Origin: Flavobacteriaceae bacterium
GTDB lineage: Bacteria; Bacteroidota; Bacteroidia; Flavobacteriales; Flavobacteriaceae
Direction of reading: 5' to 3'
DNA: 25,442 nt
Assembly (NCBI GenBank): GCA_021151665.1
Contig: JAGKWW010000042.1
Location: 1-25,442, forward strand
The position numbers were made by a program, and so were the translations under genes. Shown piece after piece: positions 15,585 through 24,273 of this stretch. The notes beneath the pieces were generated by a model that saw nothing but the letters and a program-made list of their open reading frames with translations, was not told where the DNA came from and ran no database searches. Each line of letters opens with the position of its first letter. Position 1 is the first letter of the stretch.

Positions 15585-16710
15585 TCTGGTATTTCATTTT
15601 ATTCACTACCGGATTGGCATACAACGAGAGGAAACTATTGCGCGCCAGTTCATTCCCGGCATCGATGCGCATTTCCAGGCGCCTTTCGAATACATGTTTT
15701 TCCTTTTCGGTGTAATGGCTGCTGTACGTGTCTGTATTGTTCAGCAAATCGTAGGCAATATAATTGGTAGGCCAAAGCTTGTAGGTAGACAATATCGCAT
15801 CGTCTATCACCTGTGCCAGCATCTGTATCTGTTTATTCTGGTTATCCTGTTCAGCTTTAATGCTTTCGAGCTCGCTATCCAGAACATCGCATACGTGAAT
15901 ATGAATTCTCTTTTTCTGGCCCATGATGCCGCTAAGCAGGGTCATAAAGTCTTCATTCTTTTCCTTTACATACACCTCATCATTTGCTTCGGCGATAAGC
16001 CTTGGGAGTTTGAGCGCATCGGTCGGGTCATATTCGTAAGAAATTGATACGGGAACGATCCTGATCTTTTTAAAATAATCCATCAGATTGGGTTCGTCAC
16101 TGGCCATGGCGAGCATTTTAAGCACGCCCTGCTGGGTGGCATCGTTACCGTCCTTGGTGCGCCCCTCGCGCTGGGCAATCCATACCGACCGGTTTTCGCG
16201 GGAAAGCAACTGATAGATATATTCGCTCATCAGCTTTGAGCTTTGCAGCAACTCCCGTGGCGGAAGGCCGCGCTGTACCAGAAAATTCCGGTTGAGTCGA
16301 GATAATGTATGAAGAAACGCTTTCTGAACCAGGTTGTCGCCTATAGCCGAAGCGGTCATAATAAGCCCGTTGTCGTAAAGGCAAACGTTGAGCAGTGATG
16401 TATCGAGTATAATATCGCGGTGATTCGATATAAAAAGGTAAGGCGTGTGTTTTTCCAGTTTTTCAAACCCTGACGATGTAAGCCCGTCAGAACTCTTCTC
16501 CAGCACTTTCTGAACAGCCTGGTAAATAAAGTTGACCTGAAAATCACGCTTGGAATGCGTCTTGGTAAGCTGTTCCATCCACACCTCTTCGGGCGTGTCG
16601 GGAAAGGTGAAGCTCATGAGCGCCTTCATCATGGGGTGATGCAGTGCGCCTTTAATAGCACCATTTACCTCAGTATCATAAAAAGGCCTGATAGTATCAA
16701 ATTTGTCCAT
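15574..16710 (-). CDS. 1-acylglycerol-3-phosphate-type acyltransferase (PlsC/LPLAT domain)
   Basis: This 378-residue protein probably transfers an acyl chain to a glycerolipid or related acceptor at the inner membrane. The acyltransferase motif I reads ISNHRDIILD (94-103), with the essential-type H97. Here the histidine and the last aspartate are separated by five residues, one more than canonical H-x4-D. Motif III is REGRTKDG (181-188). The C-terminal 120 residues are helical and charged. The start was set at the ATG 16708-16710 (MDKFDTIRPF); the longer frame begins with a TTG and lacks support. It overlaps ansA by 11 bp and lies 65 bp after tatD, consistent with a three-gene operon. The exact substrate is unknown; PlsB-like activity is an alternative. 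Confidence 0.85.
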   Translation of the reverse strand: MDKFDTIRPFYDTEVNGAIKGALHHPMMKALMSFTFPDTPEEVWMEQLTKTHSKRDFQVNFIYQAVQKVLEKSSDGLTSSGFEKLEKHTPYLFISNHRDIILDTSLLNVCLYDNGLIMTASAIGDNLVQKAFLHTLSRLNRNFLVQRGLPPRELLQSSKLMSEYIYQLLSRENRSVWIAQREGRTKDGNDATQQGVLKMLAMASDEPNLMDYFKKIRIVPVSISYEYDPTDALKLPRLIAEANDEVYVKEKNEDFMTLLSGIMGQKKRIHIHVCDVLDSELESIKAEQDNQNKQIQMLAQVIDDAILSTYKLWPTNYIAYDLLNNTDTYSSHYTEKEKHVFERRLEMRIDAGNELARNSFLSLYANPVVNKMKYQNAV

Positions 16711-16775
16711 GCACTTCAAATTAAAACAATTCCGCAAATGTGCGAAAAATTTATGGATTTAACGGGAATTGTTTG

Positions 16776-17543
16776 TTAAATGCCGTATATTCTTTGCGAA
16801 TTTTGCGTAGTTATACGCGCAATTTCATTCACACCAATACCGTATAATGCTGCCAGCTTTTCGGCCACCAATACCACATAAGCGCTCTCATTGCGCTTAC
16901 CCCGGTAGGGCACGGGTGCGAGGTAAGGCGAATCCGTTTCGAGCACGATATTCTCCAACGGAATTTCGCCGAGGAACTTGTCTATCTGCCCGTTTTTAAA
17001 AGTAGCCACACCGCCGATACCGAGCGCCATATTATACCCGATGGCCTGTTGTGCCTGCTCATAATTTCCGGTAAAGCAGTGGAATATCCCGTAAAGCCTC
17101 TCTCCTTTTTCAGATTCGAGCACCTCAAACACTTCATCAAAAGCGTCACGGCAATGAATATTGATGGGCAGCCCGTATTGTTTTGCCAGTTTTATCTGGT
17201 GCGAAAAAGCTTCCTGCTGTTCCTTTAGCCTGGTTTTGTCCCAGTATAGGTCAATCCCTATCTCGCCCACCGCCCAAAACTTTCGGGCGGCCAGCTGTTC
17301 TTCTACAAATGCCAGTTCCTCCCTGTAGTTATCCTTTACGTATGTAGGATGCAGGCCCATCATCAGAAACACCTTTCCCGGATACGCTTCTTCTATAGCG
17401 TACATCGCATCAGTATACGATGAATCGATAGACGGAACAAAGAATCGCTCTACCCCTGCCGCAATTGCGCGCTGCATCATGGCCTCGCGGTCTGTGGCAA
17501 ATTCTTCGCTGTAAAGGTGGGTATGTGTATCAGTAAGTATCAT
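16776..17543 (-). CDS. tatD: TatD-family metal-dependent hydrolase
   Basis: This 255-residue TIM-barrel enzyme is a presumed 3'-5' deoxyribonuclease of DNA repair and turnover. Metal ligands are visible: H7 and H9 in TDTHTHLY, E94 in GEIGIDLYWD, H130 in NIHCRDA, H155 in FHCFTG and D204 in LETDSPYLAP. I placed the start at the ATG 17541-17543. Two ATGs lie a few codons earlier (17550-17552 and 17553-17555), but they sit beside or within the predicted transcription start behind the -7 box at 17557-17564, and MILTDTHTH gives the usual family length. It is divergent from the small aspartic protease gene and probably first of an operon with the acyltransferase and ansA. Confidence 0.93.
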   Translation of the reverse strand: MILTDTHTHLYSEEFATDREAMMQRAIAAGVERFFVPSIDSSYTDAMYAIEEAYPGKVFLMMGLHPTYVKDNYREELAFVEEQLAARKFWAVGEIGIDLYWDKTRLKEQQEAFSHQIKLAKQYGLPINIHCRDAFDEVFEVLESEKGERLYGIFHCFTGNYEQAQQAIGYNMALGIGGVATFKNGQIDKFLGEIPLENIVLETDSPYLAPVPYRGKRNESAYVVLVAEKLAALYGIGVNEIARITTQNSQRIYGI

Positions 17544-17556
17544 TTTTTCCATCATG

Positions 17557-17564
17557 CAAAAATA
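17557..17564 (-). promoter_or_regulatory. Probable -7 box of tatD
   Basis: On the minus strand this reads TATTTTTG, an exact TAnnTTTG. Transcription would begin near 17550, giving a very short leader before the ATG at 17543. No clear -33 TTG is present. Confidence 0.5.
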
Positions 17565-17605
17565 CGAACTTGGCACGATGCTTTTTAATTCTTTACATTC
17601 GCATT

Positions 17606-18043
17606 ATGGAAAACCTGCACGAAGTATTAAAGAAGAACGGATATAAGAAAATCAGATTTAAACTCTCAAAAACCCAACATCTTCTTATCAAAGCAAAAAT
17701 AAACGGTGTTGAAGGTAACTTCATATTAGATACGGGCGCGTCTAACAGCTGTGTAGGCTTCGATGAAGTGGCACGGTTTGGCCTGGAGGCGTCTGACTCT
17801 GATACAAAAGCTGCAGGCGCCGGCGGCACGGGTATGACAACCCAGACCTCTACACACAACAGCCTTAAGTTAGGGCATTGGTATACTCCCGGCTTTTCGC
17901 TTGTTATATTTGACATGTCGCACGTAAATGAAGCACTCCGTCAATATAAAGCGAGCCCTGTACACGGTATTATAGGTGCCGACATACTTTTGCAGGGAAA
18001 AGGAATTATTGATTACTACAATAACTATTTATATCTTAAATAA
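17606..18043 (+). CDS. Small retropepsin-like aspartic protease, cytosolic
   Basis: This 145-residue protein has a single retropepsin fold: ILDTGASNSCVG around residues 52-63 carries the catalytic D-T-G, and HGIIGADIL near 123-131 is the conserved second-lobe strand (Ile-Gly-x-D-x-Leu). With only one DTG it must dimerise to form an active site, unlike the two-lobed exported protein at 6251. No signal peptide is present. The start at 17606 (MENLHEVLKKNGYKK) was preferred to an upstream ATG at 17570, as that one would overlap the tatD promoter region. A TTG (17570-17572) and a TACATTCG (17594-17601), 21 bp apart, could be a weak promoter giving an almost leaderless mRNA. The substrate is unknown. 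Confidence 0.87.
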   Translation: MENLHEVLKKNGYKKIRFKLSKTQHLLIKAKINGVEGNFILDTGASNSCVGFDEVARFGLEASDSDTKAAGAGGTGMTTQTSTHNSLKLGHWYTPGFSLVIFDMSHVNEALRQYKASPVHGIIGADILLQGKGIIDYYNNYLYLK

Positions 18044-18104
18044 ATTTCGGTTTATTGTTTTATTATTGTATAATTGTCCAAATTTTATTTAAATAACTAA
18101 CAAA

Positions 18105-18563
18105 ATGAAAAAAATCTTTTTATTTGTAAGCTTTTGCGTACTTTCTTTGGGAATTGTTTCATGTTCCGGAGATGATGACAACAATGCCACGGTTAACCAA
18201 CCGGGTGGAACTGTAACACTAAAAATGAATGGTGTAGCAAAAACCTACAACACTGTTACTGTTTCTAAATCAACTTCTTCAGACATGACAACCCTTATGC
18301 TTACAGCATCTCAAAATGGTGGAAGCACAGAAATGGTGAAGTTTATCATGGAAGAAGGAGTTACCGGCGCCAATGAAATATGGAACACCGAAATGACGAT
18401 TGGCGGAGCTAATACGTATACTACGTTTTCTACTAACACGACAGCAAACTCGAACAACCACGTAAAAGGAACGTTTTCGGGAACTGCTACAGTTTACAAC
18501 AATGCTACTGGTACAGAAACCATTTACAACATTACAGAAGGTAACTTCGAAGCGAATTACTAA
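18105..18563 (+). CDS. Lipoprotein, probably surface-exposed
   Basis: This 152-residue lipoprotein has a signal peptide ending in the lipobox IVSC (about residues 17-20). The cysteine is followed by SGDDDNN. An acidic run right after +1 is the lipoprotein export signal that sends Bacteroidota lipoproteins to the outer face of the outer membrane, so surface location is likely. The mature part is rich in Thr, Asn, Gly and Ser and probably all beta; I recognise no named domain. It ends GNFEANY. It follows the small protease gene by 61 bp of very A+T-rich DNA and has its own terminator. Function is unknown. Confidence 0.85.
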   Translation: MKKIFLFVSFCVLSLGIVSCSGDDDNNATVNQPGGTVTLKMNGVAKTYNTVTVSKSTSSDMTTLMLTASQNGGSTEMVKFIMEEGVTGANEIWNTEMTIGGANTYTTFSTNTTANSNNHVKGTFSGTATVYNNATGTETIYNITEGNFEANY

Positions 18564-18586
18564 GATCTTTCAGAGATTTTAGAAAG

Positions 18587-18615
18587 AGCCTGTCTTTATC
18601 AAGACAGGCTTTTTT
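18587..18615 (+). terminator. Terminator of the lipoprotein gene
   Basis: AGCCTGTCTT (18587-18596) pairs exactly with AAGACAGGCT (18601-18610) around a TATC loop, followed by a T-run. Confidence 0.92.
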
Positions 18616-18697
18616 ATTGTTGTTTTTGTAGAAATGAAAACTGATAATGGCAATGAGAAAACCTTAAAAGCATAATCATAATTACTGCAAGACAACA

Positions 18698-18729
18698 AAA
18701 AAACCCGCTGCATCAACAGCGGGTTTTTT
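18698..18729 (-). terminator. Terminator of the 2-oxoglutarate dehydrogenase operon
   Basis: AAAAAACCCGCTG (18698-18710) pairs exactly with CAGCGGGTTTTTT (18717-18729). It lies 19 bp after the sucB stop. With A-runs and T-runs on both flanks it can act in both directions between the converging genes. Confidence 0.92.
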
Positions 18730-18748
18730 GTTTATATAACGAACCGGA

Positions 18749-19993
18749 TTATAGCTCCAGCGCTTTTTTAGGATTGTTGTCCATCAGGAGCTCTGCAGGG
18801 TTTTCAAGGCCTTCTTTTACGGCAACAAGGAAACCAACCGACTCACGCCCGTCAATGATCCTGTGGTCATAAGAAAGTGCCACATACATCATCGGATGTA
18901 TCTCTACCTTGCCGTTTACGGCAATTGGCCTTTCGATGATATTGTGCATCCCCAGGATACCCGATTGCGGAGGATTGATGATCGGTGTAGATAGCATACT
19001 TCCAAACACCCCACCGTTAGAAATGGTAAAGGTACCACCAGTCATATCGTCTACCGTGATCTGCCCGTCGCGTGCACGAATAGCAAGGCGCTTGATTTCG
19101 GCCTCGATGCCACGGAAGGTAAGCGTTTCTGCATTGCGCACCACCGGAACCATAAGTCCTTTAGGACCCGATACCGCTACCGATATATCACAGAAGTCGT
19201 AAGAAATCTTGTAGTCACCATCGATCATAGAATTCACATCCGGGTATAGCTGAAGCGCCCTTACCACCGCTTTGGTAAAGAACGACATGAATCCAAGGCT
19301 CAGCCCGCCATGCTTTGCTTTAAAGGCATCTTTATACTCATTACGAATCATGTTGATCGGGGTCATGTTTACCTCATTAAAGGTAGTAAGCATGGCCGTT
19401 TCATTCTTGGCAGAAACAAGGCGCTCTGCCACCTTGCGGCGAAGCATAGACAGCTTGCTGCGGTCTGAATTGCGGCTTCCGCCGGTTGGGGTACCCATAG
19501 ACGCTTTGGCATTCACTGCATCGTCTTTGGTGATCCTTCCACCCTTACCCGTACCGGTAATAGTAGTAGGGTCGATATTTTTCTCGTCAAGTATTTTGCG
19601 TGCCGCAGGCGATGGCGCTCCCGTAGCATACGTGGCCGCAGGTGCCGGTGCTGCTTTAGGCTCCTCTTTCTTAGGCTCTTCTTTTTTCTCTTCCGCTTTT
19701 GGGGCTTCGGCTGCTTTTTCCTCTTTGGCAGGGGCAGCAGCTCCGTCCGGCTTGGCCGCTCCTGTATCGATAAGGCATACTACTTGCCCCACCTTTACAG
19801 CGTCGCCCTCTTCGGCCTTAAGTGTAATGATGCCGCTGGCTTCGGCCGGAAGCTCAAGCGTTGCTTTATCTGAATCTACCTCGGCAATCGCCTGGTCTTT
19901 TTCTACATAATCACCATCCTTCACCAGCCATGTTGCAATTTCAACTTCTGTAATGGATTCCCCCGGAGAAGGAACTTTCATTTCTAAAATCAT
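18749..19993 (-). CDS. sucB: 2-oxoglutarate dehydrogenase E2, dihydrolipoyl succinyltransferase
   Basis: This is the core acyltransferase of the 2-oxoglutarate dehydrogenase complex; it moves succinyl from lipoamide to CoA. Domains of the 414 residues: a lipoyl domain (1-76) with the lipoylated K43 in EVDSDKATLELPA; a linker rich in Ala, Pro, Lys and Glu (about 78-125); an E3/E1-binding domain (about 127-162, PSPAARKILDEKNI to GRITKDDA); and the catalytic domain with H377 and D381 in SYDHRIIDG. The N-terminus MILEMKVPSPGESITEVEI is typical of the succinyl- rather than acetyl-transferases. It follows sucA by 51 bp on the same strand with nothing recognisable in between, and an efficient terminator comes after it. 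The E3 subunit is not in this window. Confidence 0.96.
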   Translation of the reverse strand: MILEMKVPSPGESITEVEIATWLVKDGDYVEKDQAIAEVDSDKATLELPAEASGIITLKAEEGDAVKVGQVVCLIDTGAAKPDGAAAPAKEEKAAEAPKAEEKKEEPKKEEPKAAPAPAATYATGAPSPAARKILDEKNIDPTTITGTGKGGRITKDDAVNAKASMGTPTGGSRNSDRSKLSMLRRKVAERLVSAKNETAMLTTFNEVNMTPINMIRNEYKDAFKAKHGGLSLGFMSFFTKAVVRALQLYPDVNSMIDGDYKISYDFCDISVAVSGPKGLMVPVVRNAETLTFRGIEAEIKRLAIRARDGQITVDDMTGGTFTISNGGVFGSMLSTPIINPPQSGILGMHNIIERPIAVNGKVEIHPMMYVALSYDHRIIDGRESVGFLVAVKEGLENPAELLMDNNPKKALEL

Positions 19994-20044
19994 CTCAATA
20001 TAATTTTATTGGTGTTGCTATTCTTTTGAAAATCAAAAATACGA

Positions 20045-22849
20045 TTAATTAAATAAATTCTTGTCGAAAACCATGGCGATGGCTGCGGCGTGGCGTTTTT
20101 TAGAACGCGTGTAGCTACCGGCTGCCGGCGCACTGTATGCCTTAAGCGATGCCACGCGAAGCTTCACTTCGGTAAAGTTCATCAGCATATAGCCGTACGC
20201 GCCCATGTTCCTTGGCTCTTCCTGCGCCCATACATAATCATCGGCATTTTTGTATTTGGCGATCACTGCCTTGAGTTGATCTACCGGTAGCGGGAACAGC
20301 TGCTCGATACGAACAAAGGCTACATCCTCACGCTTCAGGTTTTCGCGCTCGGCAACAAGATCATAATAGAATTTACCGGTACAGAACACCAGTGTTTTTA
20401 CTTTCTTCGGATCTGCAATCGGGTCATCAAGCACTTCCTGGAAACTACCGTTAGCCAGTTCATCTGCGGTAGAAACTACGGCAGGGTGGCGCAGCAAACT
20501 TTTCGGTGTAAATACGATAAGCGGCTTGCGGAATGTGGTTTTCATCTGCCTTCTAAGCAAGTGGTAGAAGTTGGCAGGCGTGGTACAGTCAGCTACATAC
20601 ATATTGTGGTTGGCACAAAGCTGCAGGTAACGTTCCATACGCGCCGAAGAGTGCTCTGCACCCTGGCCTTCGTAACCATGCGGCAACAGGAATACCAAAC
20701 CGTTCTGGTTGTTCCATTTATCCTCAGCAGCCGACATATACTGGTCGATAACGATCTGGGCACCATTGGAGAAATCACCGAATTGGGCTTCCCATATTGT
20801 CAGCGTATTCGGGCTGGCAAGGGCATAGCCATAGTCAAAACCTGACACAGCGTACTCCGAAAGCAATGAGTTGTAAATATAGAACTTGCCTTTCTGATCG
20901 TTTAGCGTATTAAGAAGTACAACTTCCTCTTCAGAATCTTCTACCTTAACCACAGCATGGCGGTGCGAGAAGGTTCCGCGCTCCACATCCTGTCCCGAAA
21001 TGCGTACATCGAAACCTTCGCTAAGAAGCGTACCATAGGCAAGCAATTCGCCCATAGCCCAGTCCAGCTTATCAGTTTCAAAATACATTGTCTTCCTGTC
21101 ATTGATCAGCTTCTGTATCTTGCTGATGAACTTTTTATCGGACGGAAGTTCGGTAATCGTTTTTGCAATATCGGTAAGCTTCGCCTTATCAAACGAAGTG
21201 TCGTATTTTTTCAGCATATCTGCCTGCTCACCCTGCGTAAAGCCTTCCCATTCGTTACTCATGAACGGTGTAATAATGGTAAGCTCTTTTTTACGCGACG
21301 CTTCAAGGTTCTCCTCAAGCAATGCTTTGTATTCTTTTTCAAGGCCTGAAACATAATCGCCGCCTATCACGCCTTCGGCAATCAGCTTTTCAGCATAAAG
21401 GTCGCGCGGATTTTTATGTTTGGAAATAGCTTTGTATAATTTAGGCTGGGTAAAACGTGGTTCATCACCCTCATTGTGGCCGTATTTGCGGTAGCCCAAC
21501 AGGTCGATAAATACATCGCTGCCAAACTGCATCCTGTACTCAAGCGCAAAAAGCATAGCGTGTACTACAGCCTCGGCGTCATCAGCATTTACATGCAATA
21601 CCGGCGAAAGCGTCACTTTAGCTACATCGGTAGCATAGGTAGACGAACGTGCATCGAGGTAATTGGTAGTAAAACCTACCTGGTTGTTTACTACAACGTG
21701 AATTGTCCCTCCGGTCTTGTAGCCGTCAAGGTTAGCCATCTGTACAATTTCATACACGATACCCTGACCTGCCACAGCGGCGTCACCATGAAGGGCGATT
21801 GGCAATACTTTAGACATATCGTCCGGGTAATGCCTGTCCTGCTTAGCGCGGGCAATACCTTCTATCACCGCACCCACTGTTTCAAGGTGCGAAGGGTTTG
21901 GCGCCAGGTTGATATTGATCTGCTTGCCGTTTTGGGTCTTTTTATCGGCAGTAAGGCCAAGGTGGTATTTTACATCGCCGTCAAAAAGGGCGTCATCATC
22001 GTAATCTTTTCCGTCAAACTCGCTAAAGATATCAGAGGTCGATTTGCCAAACACGTTAGCCAGCACGTTAAGGCGGCCACGGTGTGCCATACCCATTACA
22101 AACTGCTCTACGCCTTTATCAGCAGCTCCTTCTATCAATGCATCAAGCGCGGGAATAAGCGACTCACCGCCTTCCAGTGAAAAACGCTTCTGGCCCACAT
22201 ATTTTGTATGAAGGAAATTCTCGAAAGAAACCGCTTCATTCAGCTTCGACAGGATATGTTTTTTCTGGTCGGCGTTAAAGTTGGGCTGGTTGTCGTTTAC
22301 CGAAAGCTTGTTCTGTATCCATTTGCGTGCCTCGGGGTCGCGGATATACATATATTCGATACCGATATGGTCGCAATACACCTTGTTCAGGTGATCTACA
22401 ATAGCCCTTAGCGTCGAAGGAGGCATACCCACTTCTTTACCGGCATCGAAAACAGTATCGAGGTCGGCGTTGGAAAGCCCGAATGTTTCAAGCTCGAGCG
22501 ATGGCTTAAAGATACGACGATCGCGTACCGGGTTGGTTTTGGTGAAGAGGTGCCCGCGGGTGCGGTAGCCTTCAATAAGGTTAAGTACCTTAAACTCTTT
22601 CTGAAGCTTTTCGGGTATGCCGCTGTAATCGCTTACAGGCTGCGTTGCCGCCGGAACTTGCTGTTGAGGGCGTGTAGCTTCTGAGTAATCCTCATAAAAG
22701 CCGTTCCCGTATTCTGTATTTGCAAAATCGAATCCCTGGAAAAAACTTCTCCAGCTCGGTTCGATACTGTCGGGATTTTCGAGGTATTGTTCGTATAAAT
22801 CGGAGAAAAATGCAGTATGAGCCGCATTTAAAAATGAAAACCTGTCCAT
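20045..22849 (-). CDS. sucA: 2-oxoglutarate dehydrogenase E1 component
   Basis: This thiamine-diphosphate enzyme decarboxylates 2-oxoglutarate and passes succinyl to the E2 lipoyl group. Its 934 residues are the usual length. The N-terminal tail (FFSDLYEQYLENPDSIEPSW) is the E2-contact segment. Key motifs are GMAHRGRLNVL (253-263), NPSHLETV (318-325), HGDAAVAGQG (354-363) and NNQVGFTT (388-395); the GD...NN pattern binds ThDP and magnesium. GYEGQGAEHSSAR and the EEPRNMGAYGY segment mark the C-terminal half. It is the first gene of the sucAB operon. A TAnnTTTG-type box lies 43 bp before the ATG, and a 336-bp gap separates it from the next gene upstream. Confidence 0.97.
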   Translation of the reverse strand: MDRFSFLNAAHTAFFSDLYEQYLENPDSIEPSWRSFFQGFDFANTEYGNGFYEDYSEATRPQQQVPAATQPVSDYSGIPEKLQKEFKVLNLIEGYRTRGHLFTKTNPVRDRRIFKPSLELETFGLSNADLDTVFDAGKEVGMPPSTLRAIVDHLNKVYCDHIGIEYMYIRDPEARKWIQNKLSVNDNQPNFNADQKKHILSKLNEAVSFENFLHTKYVGQKRFSLEGGESLIPALDALIEGAADKGVEQFVMGMAHRGRLNVLANVFGKSTSDIFSEFDGKDYDDDALFDGDVKYHLGLTADKKTQNGKQININLAPNPSHLETVGAVIEGIARAKQDRHYPDDMSKVLPIALHGDAAVAGQGIVYEIVQMANLDGYKTGGTIHVVVNNQVGFTTNYLDARSSTYATDVAKVTLSPVLHVNADDAEAVVHAMLFALEYRMQFGSDVFIDLLGYRKYGHNEGDEPRFTQPKLYKAISKHKNPRDLYAEKLIAEGVIGGDYVSGLEKEYKALLEENLEASRKKELTIITPFMSNEWEGFTQGEQADMLKKYDTSFDKAKLTDIAKTITELPSDKKFISKIQKLINDRKTMYFETDKLDWAMGELLAYGTLLSEGFDVRISGQDVERGTFSHRHAVVKVEDSEEEVVLLNTLNDQKGKFYIYNSLLSEYAVSGFDYGYALASPNTLTIWEAQFGDFSNGAQIVIDQYMSAAEDKWNNQNGLVFLLPHGYEGQGAEHSSARMERYLQLCANHNMYVADCTTPANFYHLLRRQMKTTFRKPLIVFTPKSLLRHPAVVSTADELANGSFQEVLDDPIADPKKVKTLVFCTGKFYYDLVAERENLKREDVAFVRIEQLFPLPVDQLKAVIAKYKNADDYVWAQEEPRNMGAYGYMLMNFTEVKLRVASLKAYSAPAAGSYTRSKKRHAAAIAMVFDKNLFN

Positions 22850-22891
22850 AAGTTGAATGTCTTTTGTGACTTGTTTTTAAAAAAATTTATG

Positions 22892-22899
22892 CAAAAGTA
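22892..22899 (-). promoter_or_regulatory. Probable -7 box of sucAB
   Basis: On the minus strand this reads TACTTTTG, an exact TAnnTTTG, 43 bp before the sucA ATG. The expected TTTG about 19 bp further up is missing. Confidence 0.5.
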
Positions 22900-23185
22900 C
22901 GATAATTGTAATAATCTTTTAGGGAATTTCAGGCTTTAATATCTTAAATTATTCAAAATGCAACCCGTGTAATTCACATCCGTATCTTTTTAACAAAAAG
23001 CCATGAATAACGAGCTAAATTTTTATTATTCTGATATTTCAGTCCTGCTACGAAGTTAAAATAATAGGTAAAAATGAAGCAGCAATTATCAAAACGCCTG
23101 TTCAACGGCGGGAGATAACGTTGTAGATTATTAAACAAACCGAAAAACATTATCAAATCGATATTTTTCGGAATGCCGGACTCAC
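22900..23185. other. Gene-free stretch between sucA and the 118-aa gene
   Basis: I find no credible gene here. An 8-bp inverted repeat (CCGAAAAA at 23140-23147, TTTTTCGG at 23164-23171), read on minus, is followed by TTTGTTT and could end the upstream operon as a weak terminator. A minus-strand open frame at 22974-23222 has an unlikely composition and overlaps the end of the 118-aa gene. Confidence 0.45.
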
Positions 23186-23542
23186 CTATATATAACGATT
23201 CCTGAACCACACCTTCTGCCACTCCCGCTTCAGGATCAGGAAAGAAACCTGCTCTGCAAGCTCTGCAAGGTCGGCCCCGCTAAGGCCCTTGATTTCCTTT
23301 TCAGGAACATCGATGATGTAAAGCAGGTTCAGGTATTCCGCAAATTTATGCTGAATAAGATAGTACACTTTTTCCTGAAGGCCAAGCTTGAGATTGATGG
23401 GCGAAATATCACCGGGAAAATCAGCCGACTCGTTAGCTAGCGTAAAGTCTTTATTCAGCTGCTCAATCAGCTTATCATAAAGCGTTTCCTTTTGTGCTTC
23501 GCTTAGCAGGAGGTCGGTATTTTGGGGCGCTACATACATCAT
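23186..23542 (-). CDS. Conserved-looking 118-aa hypothetical protein
   Basis: I do not recognise a domain. The protein is soluble and helix-rich, with a central QEKVYYLIQHKFAEYLNLLYIIDVPE, an LSGADLAELAEQVSFLIL helix and a basic C-terminus (KREWQKVWFRNRYI). Its first codons overlap the stop of the membrane-protein gene by four bases (ATGA), so it is translated in step with it. It is the third and last gene of a coupled set beginning with the polyprenyl synthase. No membrane segment or export signal is seen. Confidence 0.82.
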   Translation of the reverse strand: MMYVAPQNTDLLLSEAQKETLYDKLIEQLNKDFTLANESADFPGDISPINLKLGLQEKVYYLIQHKFAEYLNLLYIIDVPEKEIKGLSGADLAELAEQVSFLILKREWQKVWFRNRYI

Positions 23543-24273
23543 ACAATACCGTGTGTTTTACGGCGGTTCCAAATATCAGCAATTTTGGCCAATAGCACAT
23601 CGCCTCCGGCATAATAAAATACCGCACCCATTGGCGGGTTTGCGGTGGGAATGCTGCCAAAGATATCCGGCTGCCACGCCCAGCACCTGAAGAAAGTACC
23701 CACAAGTTCAATATAAATTACACACAAGGCAATGAAGAAATAAACCACCTGCCACTTTTTGCGCCACAAGAGCAAAAAGAAAAGAATGCCGGATAATAAC
23801 GAGAAAATATCATGTAGTACCAACGCCACCCCCGCAAATAGCAGAGCAAATCCTGCCATGAATATTTTCCGGAAAAGCAACCGGTTTCGCAATGCATAGT
23901 CTGTATAAGCAAAGATATAGCCCGATGCGTATACTATGGCATGCCCGAAAGGCACATACAGCGGGATAGCAGGCGTACGGTAGCTATACATCCCCAAGAG
24001 TTTACAAAAAATCAATTCCCCGATATAGGAAAGCGGAACCATGACGAGCATTAGCAAACGCAAACGGCTGCCAGCAAAATAGTACATCAGCATAAAGTAG
24101 GAAATGCCCAGAGCATTGGCAATAAACCTGCCATCAAAATAGTGTTCGCTGAAGGCAATGGAATCGATACCTAAAGCAAAAATTGTAAACAGGGGAAAAA
24201 GCGCCGCCAGCAATAGTTGTGCTTTTGTTACAAGGGAGCCATAGCCGTTTACATCAGATACAGGATACATCAT
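23539..24273 (-). CDS. Polytopic membrane protein next to polyprenyl synthase
   Basis: This 244-residue protein has about seven hydrophobic helices. Conserved-looking polar and aromatic stretches sit at helix ends: GELIFCKLLGMYSYRTPAIP followed by LYVPFGHAIVYASGY, and FFRCWAWQPDIFGSIPTANP. I do not know its family. The E-x-x-x...P-x-x-V-P-F-G-H pattern in a seven-helix protein loosely recalls membrane carotenoid enzymes (lycopene-cyclase or hydratase-like), and its gene overlaps that of a GGPP-type synthase by four bases (ATGA). A role with isoprenoids is inference only. Two adjacent ATG codons (24271-24273, 24268-24270) could start it; the first gives the overlap. Confidence 0.82.
   Translation of the reverse strand: MMYPVSDVNGYGSLVTKAQLLLAALFPLFTIFALGIDSIAFSEHYFDGRFIANALGISYFMLMYYFAGSRLRLLMLVMVPLSYIGELIFCKLLGMYSYRTPAIPLYVPFGHAIVYASGYIFAYTDYALRNRLLFRKIFMAGFALLFAGVALVLHDIFSLLSGILFFLLLWRKKWQVVYFFIALCVIYIELVGTFFRCWAWQPDIFGSIPTANPPMGAVFYYAGGDVLLAKIADIWNRRKTHGIV

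Noticed and set aside
16711..16737. TTG start for the acyltransferase
   Set aside because: It is a non-ATG codon with a cysteine-rich short leader; the ATG at 16708-16710 fits better.
22974..23222. Minus-strand 82-aa open frame upstream of sucA
   Set aside because: It overlaps the 3' end of the 118-aa gene in another frame, has erratic composition and no neighbours or motifs in support.
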